Of a stretch of DNA of 64,000 bases, positions 49,931-60,536 are shown piece by piece. The stretch is from Metaphire vulgaris (Eukaryota; Annelida; Clitellata; Crassiclitellata; Megascolecidae). Every line of letters starts with the position of its first letter. Position 1 is the first letter of the stretch. The stretch lies in contig CM030848.1 of assembly GCA_018105865.1 (NCBI GenBank), forward strand, positions 6,025,301 through 6,089,300, read 5' to 3'. Below the pieces are notes generated by a model, which saw only the letters and a list, made by a program, of their open reading frames with translations, did not search any database and was not told where the DNA came from. A program made the position numbers and the translations under genes.

Positions 49931-50378
49931 TAGTAAGATACTATGTCTATCTAAAACTACGAAAACACATGTGTAATCTACGACGAAAATCTACGAACGA
50001 AACTACCGGTTTCATGTTTCTAATCCACATATTTAATATAAATCAAAATCAAATATAAAACATATCAGTATCATGCTCTGTCCTTCAAACATGTCTAGAC
50101 AACTTCTGCACTATGACCCACAAGATGACTCTCCCTTAACTTCCTCTCTATTATATAGCGCCTTCTTATTAATTTTCCTTGCACTCCCACCTTACAAATT
50201 CCCACTCCTAAACACGCGCTTACAACACGTGACTACATTCGACTTAATATTATAATACATCTGATAGGGTCCTCGTTTCGTTCAGCCTCTAATCAAACTT
50301 TTTGAGGTGTGATCCAAATGAGAAATCCTATTTGCACGAGTGCCCAGCAAGCAAAGCACATGTTAACCGTGGCGTAGC

Positions 50379-50583
50379 CAGGGCCATATTAAGGCGGGGG
50401 CTGAGTGGGCTGAAGCCCCAGGCCCACCATGAAAAATAGGCCCACCGTTTTTTAAGCGGCAATCTTTTTTTCCTAGTCAGAGATTTTTTCGAGCGAATAT
50501 CTTTTTCTTCCTTGTCACAGATTTTCAATCAAGCTTTGTTTGCTTCTCAGCCCCATGCCCATTCGGACCTTAATCCGGCCCTG
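50379..50583. mobile_element. hAT-type MITE, CCATATTAAGGC family, nested in an older MITE end
   Basis: The ends are CAGGGCCATATTAAGGCGGG and (reverse complement) CAGGGCCGGATTAAGGTCCG. Perfect 8-bp target duplication GGCGTAGC (50371-50378, 50584-50591). The target is itself the GTGGCGTAGCCAGG end of an older hAT-type MITE, which units 1 (about 23911) and 2 (about 37391) retain uninterrupted. Confidence 0.88.
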
Positions 50584-51403
50584 GGCGTAGCCAGGATTTC
50601 GTAATATGAGGTACTTATACACTTTTCGCACAAATTCAAAAAGTCGTCGTCTCAAATGCTTTAAGCTTCGTATTCGGAATCAGCGCACTCAATTAACTAC
50701 AGAGCAGCATTCCACAGATGGTAAGTCGCCACCCAGTAATGGGCCACAGATAGCAAAATGCCGAGTCGCACAAGTCTTTTAATAACCTTTAAATTTCATA
50801 TTGAATTTCAAAATAATTCATTTAAATAATATATATCGGCATGCATAAGTACTAAGTAGAAAGATTTTCGGTTGTCAGACTCTTGTGCAAGGTCGTCTGG
50901 CACAAGTGACTCGTTACTGAATCAAGCCGTTTTTTAATTTAAATTTTCGCGGCAACGTAGGGCAACCAACGGCGAGGCGGCTTTCAGGCGGGAGAGACAA
51001 GCAACAGCCCGATTCGTCTGGCTTTTGTTTTAACCGCCCGCACCCACCACGCTCGTTCAGTTGGAGTTAAATATCAAGAGAGTGCAGTTCCCGTGTTTTT
51101 ACTAATTACATTTAATTTGACGACGGACAAGTGTATAATAGAACAATAAAGAAGCAATGTCAATCATGTCAACTGATGGAGGCAACCCCCTCTGACTTCT
51201 CCCTCCTAAGCTTTCCGCGTTTAAAAAAGTTTCCCAATTGCTCTTCGAACCTAGCACTGCTTTCCTTATTCGCAACCACATTCAAATAAGCAACTCCTCA
51301 TCAATGAATTTCTTGTCATTTTAAGGGGTTGTCAATTATTTGCGTTAACAAAATAGAGAGGGGAGTTGCAAAAGTTTGGCGTCAACAATTTCATTCTTAC
51401 AAT

Positions 51404-51704
51404 CAAAAAGTCACAAGTCCTTTCCAGCCTCGCGGGCTAATAGGGCGGCGCTGATCTCCGTTGCTATTGCTCTCAGCCAGGCTAGCAATGCTTCGGATAC
51501 GGAACTAGTGCATCGCGTAGCGTACCTGTTTGACTTATCGCAGGGATATTTGCCACTGCTCCTCACTTTACCTCCATCATCTAGTGAGTAAGGCTGAGTC
51601 GACCTTAGGGCTCCTGCGGGACTCGAACCCGCGACCTCCTGCAACATCACCCAACGTTGTTACCACTCTGTTAACTTTCCGCCATTTCTGCTAACCTCCC
51701 GCTC
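51404..51704 (-). mobile_element. tRNA-derived SINE (301 bp), unit 3 only
   Basis: On the minus strand a tRNA-like head contains a B box GGGTTCGAGTCCC in a T-arm context (CGCGGGTTCGAGTCCCGC, about 51608-51625) and an A-box-like AGAGTGG region upstream. It is followed by an unrelated ~200-bp body and a short 3' end GTGACTTTTTG. It is flanked by the 10-bp direct repeat TTCTTACAAT (51394-51403, 51705-51714). Unit 2 has the empty site. This is a pol III-transcribed retroposon, not a tRNA gene. Confidence 0.82.
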
Positions 51705-52581
51705 TTCTTACAATAAATTTAACAAAAAATATGAATTTTTATTTAATAGTCGGTGCATTGGTCTCCCATGGTACACACTCGTTCGCCAGTCAACAGCCCA
51801 CCACTTTAATCCTCAACCGTTTGCACTCTTACCTAGGGAGTCATAGTCTCGCGTCATCGTATTTTGTTTTCTAAAATTCGATCGCAGACTTTCGTAGACT
51901 GTAGTATAAAATATGTTTAGCTTGTAGGAGGTAGTTCAAAGCTTTTGACATAACTTCATTAGGGGTCGCTGAAAATTTGACAGTTGTTGACAAAGAGTAG
52001 GTGAAAAGGTGTCTAAAAAGTTTTGACTTAATTAATGGACGGCCCCTTGAAGGTAGTTCAAAGTTTTTGACATAATTTTTGTTTGGGGAGGGGCGTCAGC
52101 GAAAGTTTGACAGTTCTTGTCAAGAAGGAAGGAGGTATCAAAATTCACAAAAAAATTTGGCGTAATTAAAAAACAGCTCAGAATGCTTATCTGTCACTTT
52201 CAAACTACCTAGCACAAAACTCACTATTTTCAACATTTACCGCCGTGCAAAAAATAGTCACAGGCCCCTGACCTGACTAGTGTAATGACCTTTTTGCTTG
52301 TCGGACTTTTTCAAAGCAGAACTCTGGTTCCTCTATACAAGTCTGAAAAAGTGTTGATGACATTTTTTGTTTGTCAGTCATTTTATGGCATTAATTGCTT
52401 AATTACTTAACATCATCGACCCGGGCCCCTAAGCAGACATTCGCCGGGGCCTCTGAGCTCATGACGTAGATGACATTTTTCCGTTGTCAGAGTCTTTTTC
52501 ATGTCTATTGTTAACGGACCCTTTTGAGCTCCATGGGCCCCGTAACAATGTACCGGCTGAATTTCCCTCTCCTCAGGCCTA

Positions 52582-52770
52582 ACTGTAACTCCATCTACTT
52601 TCCCAAAGCCTCCATCAATAATTTTACAATCAATTCAAAATGCACTAGATCGCGCTGTTACTAAGTCACCTAAATTCTCCCATATTTCACCCATTCTAAT
52701 ATCATTACATTGGCTTAAAATAACTGAACTTGTCCGATATAAGATAATAACACTTACATGTAGCTCACTT
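52582..52770 (+). pseudogene. CR1/L2-like LINE fragment, right border of array
   Basis: The same thumb-domain sequence as at 28125, with the same upstream flank (GGGCCCCGTAACAATGTACC...). It stops after TACATGTAGCTCACTT, where array homology ends and (GA)n begins. Confidence 0.7.
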
Positions 52771-53622
52771 GAGAGAGAGACCGAAGTTCGGCTTCGGCGC
52801 CAAATCTAAGGAATTTGCCAGATTCGACCATCATTCGGCTACGCTTTCATTATATTCGGCTTCGGCCTTAACATACTATGAGTTTCGGCCATAAGCCGAA
52901 TCTTTCTGTCATATAATTGATGACTGTAAAAGTCATTCGTTGTTAACAAGTAATGAATTTTGATTATGATGTGTACGTGTACTCTCTAGAATTCTGTTTC
53001 AAAGGTTGGAAGACTAAGTAGCGTAACAAATAAGGAACAATAGAGCATTATAACGTTTGCTTTGCGAGTTCGCATAGATCATAAATATTATTTGAGTCAT
53101 TAAGGAATTAAGGGGTGTGTGGTGGGTTTACAACGGATGGTTCAAAGCAAGTGACTATAATAACCCTCATTCATCAATTTCGATTTCCGATTCCAATGCT
53201 TTGAATCGTTTAGTTTGAACGGTCTTAAGCAAATATCTCGTGACTGCGGATTAACATCTTATATAGGCATTTGAACTTTGAAGCTGCACGGATCGAAAAC
53301 GGTGGGGGTGGTCGCAACGGCCACAACCGGCTTTGCGAACTGATGATGATGGTTTCACGTATCAAAGGAGGTATGACTTTAATGTTTTGGTATAGGAACA
53401 ACAGCGTCTGAATCAATAGAACCAAGGGGCTCGCGACGCCCCCCGAATAGAACCCTTCATTAGATTAAATAATAGCCGTCGTAGGCCATGTCGAACCATA
53501 GCATTACATTTCAGGTACAGTCATCGCGAAAGCTCCTTGACACAAAACGTCACTGTTTACTAACTTTTAGACTACTGTGCATGTCAATAGATTCAGCTGC
53601 AGCTTCGGCTTCGGCCGAATCT
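52771..53622. other. Non-coding stretch with TTCGGCTTCGGC motifs
   Basis: It starts GAGAGAGAGACCGAAGTTCG and contains repeated TTCGGCTTCGGC, CATTCGGCTACGC, TTCGGCCATAAGCCGAATC and, at 53598-53620, CTTCGGCTTCGGCCGAATC. Similar motifs at both ends in opposite orientation suggest a MITE of about 0.85 kb, but no target duplication is evident because the right side is joined to LINE sequence. No gene seen. Confidence 0.35.
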
Positions 53623-53656
53623 ATTCATTCATTCATTCATTCATTCATTATTCATT

Positions 53657-54541
53657 ATGGGACTGGCACCCCATAGCTATGCTGATGACAGTCAGATTTA
53701 CTCGTCCTGCCTTCCTGGTGATGTGGAGGCGCTTCGGGAACGGTTCATCGAGTGTCTAGTCGCTGTCTCGAAGTGGGCGGAGGAAAATCGACTGGCCCTT
53801 AACGTGGGAAAAACTGAGTTCCTGTGGGTCAGCACCCCTCGGAGAAGGATGCTGGTGAGTCGCAAACCGTTCGCGATGGGTGATGTTACCATTGCCCCCT
53901 CCGAGTGCGTGCGGCTGTTGGGGGTACTCTTTGATGGGACTCTTTCATTCGAGCCACACGTAAACAATGTGATCAGGCGATGCCACTTTCAATTGAGAAG
54001 GATCCGATCAGTCCGGCGATATCTGCCTGTATTCGGAGTGGTACACTTGGTCCGGGCCTTGGTCCTAACTAGGATCGACTATTGCAATAGTGTCCTGTTG
54101 GGCCTCCCGGTTAGCAAACTTGATCGGCTGCAGTCTGTTCTGAATCTCTCGGCAAGGATTGTGTTCGGATGTCGCTGGTGCGAACATGTAACACCACTTC
54201 TCAGGGATCGTCTACATTGGCTCCGAGTCCCTGAGCGGATTGTGCTCAAAAGATGCTGGCTGACGTACAGAGCGCTGCATGACCCGTGCTGTCCTGAGTA
54301 CCTTGCCTCTCTTGTAAAGAGACCGCAGGGTAATGACAGGAGAGCTTCGCTCCGCTCGAGTCGTGGCGTTAAACTTCATGTTCCTCCCCCATCCAAGACC
54401 GCCAAGTTCGGAGAGAGATCCTTCACTAGGGGTAATCCTATCTTGTGGAACTCTCTTCCTGATGAGACCACCATGGCTGATACCCCCGAGCATTTCATCA
54501 CGAGATTAAAAACGCATCTGTTTAGGTTGGGTTATAGTTGA
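53657..54541 (+). pseudogene. 5'-truncated non-LTR retrotransposon reverse transcriptase (294 aa)
   Basis: An uninterrupted frame starts just upstream of the RT catalytic box YADDSQIY and continues with WAEENRLALNVGKTEFLWVS, RLLGVLFD, RIDYCNSVLLGLPVSKLDRL, HWLRVPERI and a final LWNSLPDE, KTHLFRLGY block. This is the palm/thumb and C-terminal part of a CR1/L2/jockey-group polymerase. Fingers, endonuclease and ORF1 are missing. The open frame with no stops suggests a recent insertion. The 3' UTR runs to about 54622 and ends in GAATGAAT repeats; the 5' edge is directly preceded by (ATTC)n. Confidence 0.85.
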
Positions 54542-54929
54542 GATGTTAAAGCGCTTTTGTTGTGGGCCTCAGCCTTTTTACAGCGCTATAGAAATCGTCT
54601 AGGAATGAATGAAATGAATGAATATACACCTTTCAGTTTCAAATTTAAGGGCCGTTACATTGGACTGTTAGGTCAGGTAAGATCGAAATTAAATCGCTGG
54701 CTTTCTTAGTTAGTATGCAGTTGGTAAACAATAAGGGTTGGGTGTTGAACTAAGGCCTGGAATGCATTAGAGACTAGAAAGCCATTTGAGAACTTGAGGG
54801 TACTTGATAAGCACAACAAGTAAGAATTATCAATTATCAAATCCGGTTTCAGCTTGTTGGGGGGATCCTAGATGTACTGGGCACAAAAGATTATATATTA
54901 GAGGTATAGGGCGGATTGCAGATCACTTT
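54542..54929. other. LINE 3' UTR and unannotated spacer before LTR element
   Basis: The LINE 3' UTR (CAGCGCTATAGAAATCGTCT) and its GAATGAAT tail end at about 54622. The remaining ~300 bp to the LTR hold no gene or repeat I recognise. Confidence 0.5.
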
Positions 54930-55478
54930 TGAAGCGTATGCCTTGGATGGCACACGCTCTAGGGAACTAGCAGGAACAACGAAGCGTTGTAGTTTCACGG
55001 CTCCCGGCGTCGACGTCGTCAGTTCTCTCGAGCAGCTATGTTGGTCAGTTGGTGAACCCCCCAACTTGACTGTCGTCGGTAGAACGGCTGGTCCTCCTTA
55101 GCTTGCTGTCGAGGTTGTTGCTTCTTCTGTTGCTCGATTGGAACTGACTCCTCTGCTGCTCGATCGTAACTGACTCTGTCGACTCCGAGAGGCCTTTTTA
55201 TTTCATATCATTCTCATACAAAGCTCATACGTTAAGTCACATGAAGTTCAAGAACTAGTACATTCTAGAAGCTTCTTAGTATACATAGTTCGCTATCTAG
55301 GACACTTCCAGACTGTTCCTAGTCATGTGATGTTTATCGGCTACAATGTTCGTTCGAAGATGATTCTAGAAAGTCACATGCTGTTCGCTGACTACAATGT
55401 CCGTTTGATATGAATACACCTAATATTAATAACGTTCAATAAAGTTCAATAGCAATGATGACGACGATTGGTGATGAC

Positions 55479-55520
<42 letters not shown>

Positions 55521-55791
55521 TCCTATCCCTGTTGTTACTCTAAGTTTGGGTGTGTGTGTGTATGTGTCCTTGTATGTGTGTGTGTGGCTTGTCTTGTGAT
55601 ACTTGACTCGACTGTGTTTGAGTGGCGTTCGCCCTTTGGGTTGTTGAGTGGTTGTTGAGTGGTTGACCGACGATCTTCCCTGCCGGTCTGCTGATACCCT
55701 GTCATGTGCCTTGTTTTGACTGTCTGTACTGAGTGACTTCTGTGACTTCTATAGCGCACTGTAGTGTAATGTAATTACCTTAACCCCTACA
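54930..55791 (-). repeat. 3' LTR (862 bp)
   Basis: On the + strand it starts TGAAGCGTATGCC and ends CCCCTACA, so the ends are the canonical TG...CA. The first ~396 bp match 63605-64000 with one visible difference (six versus five C at about 55059). An (AAT)n run (about 55479-55520) and (GT)n-like stretches lie inside. Confidence 0.9.
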
Positions 55792-55805
55792 TCCGCCTCT
55801 CGTTT
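55792..55805 (-). other. Polypurine tract
   Basis: On the minus strand AAACGAGAGGCGGA directly precedes the LTR start TGTAGGGG, the expected place for second-strand priming. It helps fix the LTR boundary. Confidence 0.7.
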
Positions 55806-56152
55806 AAAAAGGATCTGCGACCTCGCAGATAAAAATAATGGTAATGAAAATAAAAGAACTTATAACACAGAGCGAATGCAATTTCTAGGTAACTACTAAA
55901 ACGTATGATAAAGTGTTCGTAATCTACAATGTTCATAAAGCAATCCTGCTAAAACAATTCTGCTAAAAAAATAGTGTCTATATGATCATATGTACGACAA
56001 GAATTTATAAAGCGTTCTAATAACCCAACACCATAATGCGATACGAGTACAATGTGCTATGATACGATGCGATACAAGTTTTTTTTTTTTTACATGACGG
56101 AATAATAACATAATAAATAGAAAGCAATAACATACATTTGTATATACCTATT

Positions 56153-56917
56153 CTACACATTAGCATCGCTATTACTATCATTGTCTGTCTGTTCCCTACC
56201 TAGCATCGATGCTGGCTCTATCAAAATTTCTTGTTGTGACCCGGCCTTGGTAACCCACAGGGTGGTATGATATCTCTGGAACCCATTAAGGATGTTACTT
56301 AGCTTAAAATATTCTCTGATACTCAGTTGAATTTTTGATTGGGGACGCTGCTTTAACCCGCTAGCAACATGGCAAATTTCGAAATCCCAGTTGAAATTTA
56401 AGAACAATTTCCAACCTTGGCGGTCGACTCTCACTCTGCGCAAGGTAGATAGTGCTTGTAAGTGACTTTCATGGAGAGGGTAAAGTAAAGTTGTCCAAGG
56501 TATGGTTATGTGTGTATTAGGATTTTCAAAGCGTAAGGTCAAAGATTCGCAATTTTTAGACGTTCGCGAATTGTAACCTTCAATACCGGCGTAGAATATG
56601 ACAAACCCTGCGAGGAGTATTATGATTACTGCTAGATAAATGCGTATATCTGTGTCTGGAGTGACAGTGATTGGAGTGGTAGTAGAAAACATCCATAATT
56701 TTTGTGCTTTGAAATAGACACCGTATCCTCCACGATCCACGTGGTCTTCAAACTGGATAACGGCAGTGACCGAACTGAGAAAACTAACGAATAAGAGTTT
56801 CGCCCAAAGTTCTACAAGAAAGAACAATAGGGTTGAATCTCGCAGCTCACCATCACGACCGGCTGGGCTATTACTTCCGATGTCATATCCGGAAGCCAGT
56901 CTCTCGGATAATTTCAT
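56153..56917 (-). CDS. Third ORF of gypsy element, putative membrane protein (254 aa)
   Basis: It lies between pol and the 3' LTR on the coding strand, the position of env in env-bearing elements. An intact frame has two hydrophobic segments: about residues 30-52 (LFFLVELWAKLLFVSFLSSV) and about 92-113 (YLAVIIILLAGFVIFYAGIEG minus its last residue). A polar C-terminal half of about 140 residues is rich in Trp, His and Arg and ends with an acidic/Asn tail (NDSNSDANV). I do not recognise the family. I see no N-terminal signal peptide, furin-type site or cysteine-rich ectodomain, so a typical envelope glycoprotein is not supported. It is intact while pol is broken. It could be an accessory ORF or a captured host gene. 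Confidence 0.6.
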   Translation of the reverse strand: MKLSERLASGYDIGSNSPAGRDGELRDSTLLFFLVELWAKLLFVSFLSSVTAVIQFEDHVDRGGYGVYFKAQKLWMFSTTTPITVTPDTDIRIYLAVIIILLAGFVIFYAGIEGYNSRTSKNCESLTLRFENPNTHITIPWTTLLYPLHESHLQALSTLRRVRVDRQGWKLFLNFNWDFEICHVASGLKQRPQSKIQLSIREYFKLSNILNGFQRYHTTLWVTKAGSQQEILIEPASMLGREQTDNDSNSDANV

Positions 56918-57046
56918 ATATGAATGAGATCTTCTCGTCAGATGTGCTTCTGCATCCTACATGGTCCCTAAGAAGATTGTGAATGCGGCCGCATTTAACT
57001 AAGGTGGTGTGGCTCGAGATTTATTAGTGGTCACTTTTGTCTGATT

Positions 57047-60000
57047 TTAAGCTTTGGGGCCTCGTCGTTTCTGACGACGGCTTGAACTTTTCTCTACGTA
57101 AAATGCTCTTTTAAGACTGTCCGTAACGTCATCCTCATGTATCCATGACGGTTTCGAGTTCTTGTCTTCCCATTCTACTCGGAAAAATTTCTAACCATTC
57201 CTTTTCCTAACTGCTAACAATTTATTGACTGGATACCATTCGTCGCCGAGATTTCCAGTAGTCGGCGCCTGTGATAAGGCGTCTGGTGCACTGCTTTGCG
57301 ATGCATTCGCTGTTGAATCAACCGGATGTGCAGAGAAATCACGACGATCCACGTAGCGCTTAAGCCTTTCACCATTAATTGGGTGTTTAAGTATTTTGTT
57401 TGTTGCCTGATGACGCAGCATGTAAGTGTATGCTCCTACTTTTAAAGTGATGTAGTAAGGTCCGCTATACCTGAGTGTAAGTTTCTTGGAAAGTCCTTTC
57501 TTGACTTGCGGAGTCATCATCCAAACAAGATCCCCTGGCTGAAAATCAGGTTCAGCTACATTTTTATCATGAGCTTTCTTATTACTGTCCTGCATAATCT
57601 TTGTTCGATTTGAAGCCTCTTGACGAGCAGCGGCCAAGCGTTTTGTTATCTGAAGCGCATGATTTTCCGATGTGGTTGGTTCCTCATCTGTGGTTGGAAG
57701 AGCAAGATCAACTCCCAAGCGCATGTGCGTGCCATGCATTAAGTAGAATGGTGAGTAATTTAAACGTGCGCTTGTCGTGGCTCTGATGGAAAATAAGATT
57801 GTTGGGATGTGCTTAGGCCAGTCGCTTTGATCCTGACACAAAATTCGTAGTGACTGCCAGAGATGTCTGTTTACTCTTTCTGCGGCGCCATTCGTTTGAG
57901 GTCGGAATCCCGATGTGTGAAGTCGCTTGATACCAAATGTTTTCGATAGCTCGGCTACGATGTTTACTCAAAAATTGCTTCCACGATCACTTAAGAGTGA
58001 TTTCGGGGCTCCATAACGACTGATTATTTGTGTGTAGAGCACTTCTGCTATCGTTTCAGCTCGTTGGTCCATCAACGGGAAAGCTTCCGGAAAACGAGTC
58101 AAACTTTCAACGCATAAGAGTAAGTACCGAAATCCTTCATGACTGCGAGGAAGTACTAAAATGTCTATGTGCCAACGACCAAAAATTTCTTTGATTGGTA
58201 GTGGTTGCATTGGATGCTTTTTTGCGTTTACTGGATATTTACAAGATTGACAGAGCGTGCAGGATGCAATATGGTTCTGAACATCTATGTGCATGTGCGG
58301 CCAAAAATATTTCATTCTTATGCTTAAATAACATCTATGAAATCCTGGATGAGATGAAGCTTCGTGGAATCCATGAAGAATTTTATCCCGTAGACTGCGT
58401 GGAACTACTAACTGACTGATTATAGACTTGGATGAGTTTTTGGAGCGCGGTTGGAAATAGTGATAAAGTATGTCATCATGAAGCACGTATTCGTTGGCGG
58501 TCATTACAATATGTCTTGCGTTTGAGTCTTCTTCTGGTAGTTTACCGTTGTCCAAGTATTCGATGATTGGCGCCACGTCTGGGCATCTTCGTTGTTCTTC
58601 CATGATAATAGTCGGTGTTAGATGATCTATTGTCGTTGATGTAAGTTCTTCCTCAAAGATGACATTTAGTTGCGGTACGACTTCCAAATCTTCTATGTAC
58701 GGTTCTATTGTCGCTAGGATCGTATCGTCGCTAGATTCGCATGAGTCATGGTGTTGTGTGCGCTCAATGCGTGAGAGTGCATCGGCGTTTGTGTTTTTCC
58801 TACCACTTTTGTACTGCACCTCGAAGTTGAATCCTTGCAGTGCTAATGACCAACGTAGAAGTCTTCCTGAAGTGGATGCTTTTAATGAATTTAGGTACTT
58901 GAGACTGATATGATCGGTAAACACTGTGAAAAAAGAGTTGGCTAAGTAGCAGTTGAATTCTTTAGTGGCTTCTATAAGAGCAAGACATTCTAATTCCGTG
59001 ATGCTGTAATTCCGTTCTGCTCGCGACAAGGAACGTCCCCCATAACAAATAGGGTGTTCCCGGCCTGATGAATCTTCTTGAGCGAGGATGTATCCGATAC
59101 CAATTGTGGATGCGTCACAGTTTATGATGTAAGGCTTGTTTAGATCCGGGTAAACCAAAACCGGTGCACTACTAAGTGCGTCTTTTAGTGTCGAGAAAGC
59201 TGATTCACATAAGTCGTCCCATAAAAATTCGACATCTTTTTGCAAGAGTTTGTTAGTGGATTTGCAATTTTGCTGAAGCCATTGATGAATCGTCTGTAAT
59301 ACCCTGCAAGTCCGAGGAAAGAGCGTACATCTCTTTGGTTTTTAGGTCGTGGAAATGTTTGCACCATATTGACTTTGGACTGGTCAACCTCTATACCTTT
59401 GGCTGATAGGAAATGACCTAAATAGAGAACTCGAGGAAGCCCAAAGTTGCACTTTGATGGATGTAACTTGAGATTCGCTGCTTGAAGCCTGTCAAAGACC
59501 TCTTGTAGATGTTGAAGGTGGGTATTTACATCAGGACTAAAGACTAAAATATCATCCAGATAGCATAGAACAGATTGATAAGTCATGCCCTTGAAAACGT
59601 GAGCCATCATGCTCATGAATGAAGCTGGTGCGTTGCATAGACCGAAAGGTAATCGTAGAAATTGGTACTGTCCCGAATGTGTCACGAATGTTGTTTTTTC
59701 TTTTGTACTTTGGTCCATTGGAATTTGGTGATATCCGCTTTTTAAATCGAGAACACTAAAAATTGCTGGATGTGAATCGGACAAAGCGTCAAAACATCTG
59801 TTAAATTAGGCAAAGGAAAGTTGATTGGAATTGTGACGTTATTCAGTTTTCGGTAGTCTACGCAAAACCTAATCTCGCCGTTCTTTTTCTTTACCAAGAC
59901 CACTGGTGATCCCCACACAGACTGCGAAGGTTCGATTACCTTGGCTTGAAGCATTTGATCAACCTGTTTGTCAATTTCCTTTTTAGCTTGCGGTGAGTGG

Positions 60001-60528
60001 CGATAGCATCGTTGGCGTATCGGTGTTTGAGTTGACGTATGGATTGTGTGTGTAGTCAAATTTGTTCCAGAGAGATCGGTAAGAGATTTAGCGAAGATGT
60101 GAATGTTGTCTTCTAACAGTTTCTTCAAGGCTCGATTCTCGTCGTCGCTTAGGGTCTCCGAATGGTACTTAAGACCTATTGCATCCAAAGGAGATGATTC
60201 ATGTGTAGGCGTAGTCTCTATGTTGACTGGTGGTGATAAAGCTGTTAACTGCGTCTGAGTTACTGCCGATTCTGTCCGTGATTCCAGAGATTCATAGATA
60301 TCCTTTGTGTCGATGGGTTCTATGGAAGCCAAAGGTTGCCTTCGAGACAACCACAGTACTTGGTCTGTTGGGTTTAGGACCCGACATACCGTTCCTTGAG
60401 TCGAATTATTTACAATTGAGCGTGCACATAAGAATTTCTGATGAGGTTTATGAATCAAAGGTTCAATGAGACATAGTTGTGTGTTCAATGCTTTGTAACT
60501 GCACATATGTACCAAAACTTCGGTGTGA
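57047..60528 (-). pseudogene. Gypsy pol, RT-RNaseH-integrase-chromodomain part, broken
   Basis: Reading on the minus strand: RT fingers (VVLVKKKNGEIRFCVDYRKL, about 59860), palm (LPFGLCNAPASF, YLDD catalytic box near 59560), RNase H (CDASTIGIGYILAQ; TDHISLKYL), integrase zinc finger (HEASSH and CTLC), integrase core with Asp in WHIDIL, Asp in SDRG and Glu in the following AAERVN, then a chromodomain (WYPVNKLLAVRKRNG and FFRVEWED). Defects: a 1-nt frameshift near 59795, another near 59247, TGA at 57968-57970 inside the integrase core and TAG at 57191-57193 inside the chromodomain. The frame finally closes at TAA 57047-57049. Upstream it is separated from protease by the hAT element. Confidence 0.88.
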
Positions 60529-60536
60529 GGTGGAAG

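Noticed and set aside
51590..51690. tRNA gene on the minus strand
   Set aside because: The B box and T-arm are present but the cloverleaf is degenerate, and the unit is flanked by a 10-bp target duplication with a SINE body behind it.
56153..56917. Calling ORF3 an envelope gene
   Set aside because: Position fits, but I see no signal peptide, cleavage site or cysteine-rich ectodomain; kept as an unassigned membrane ORF.
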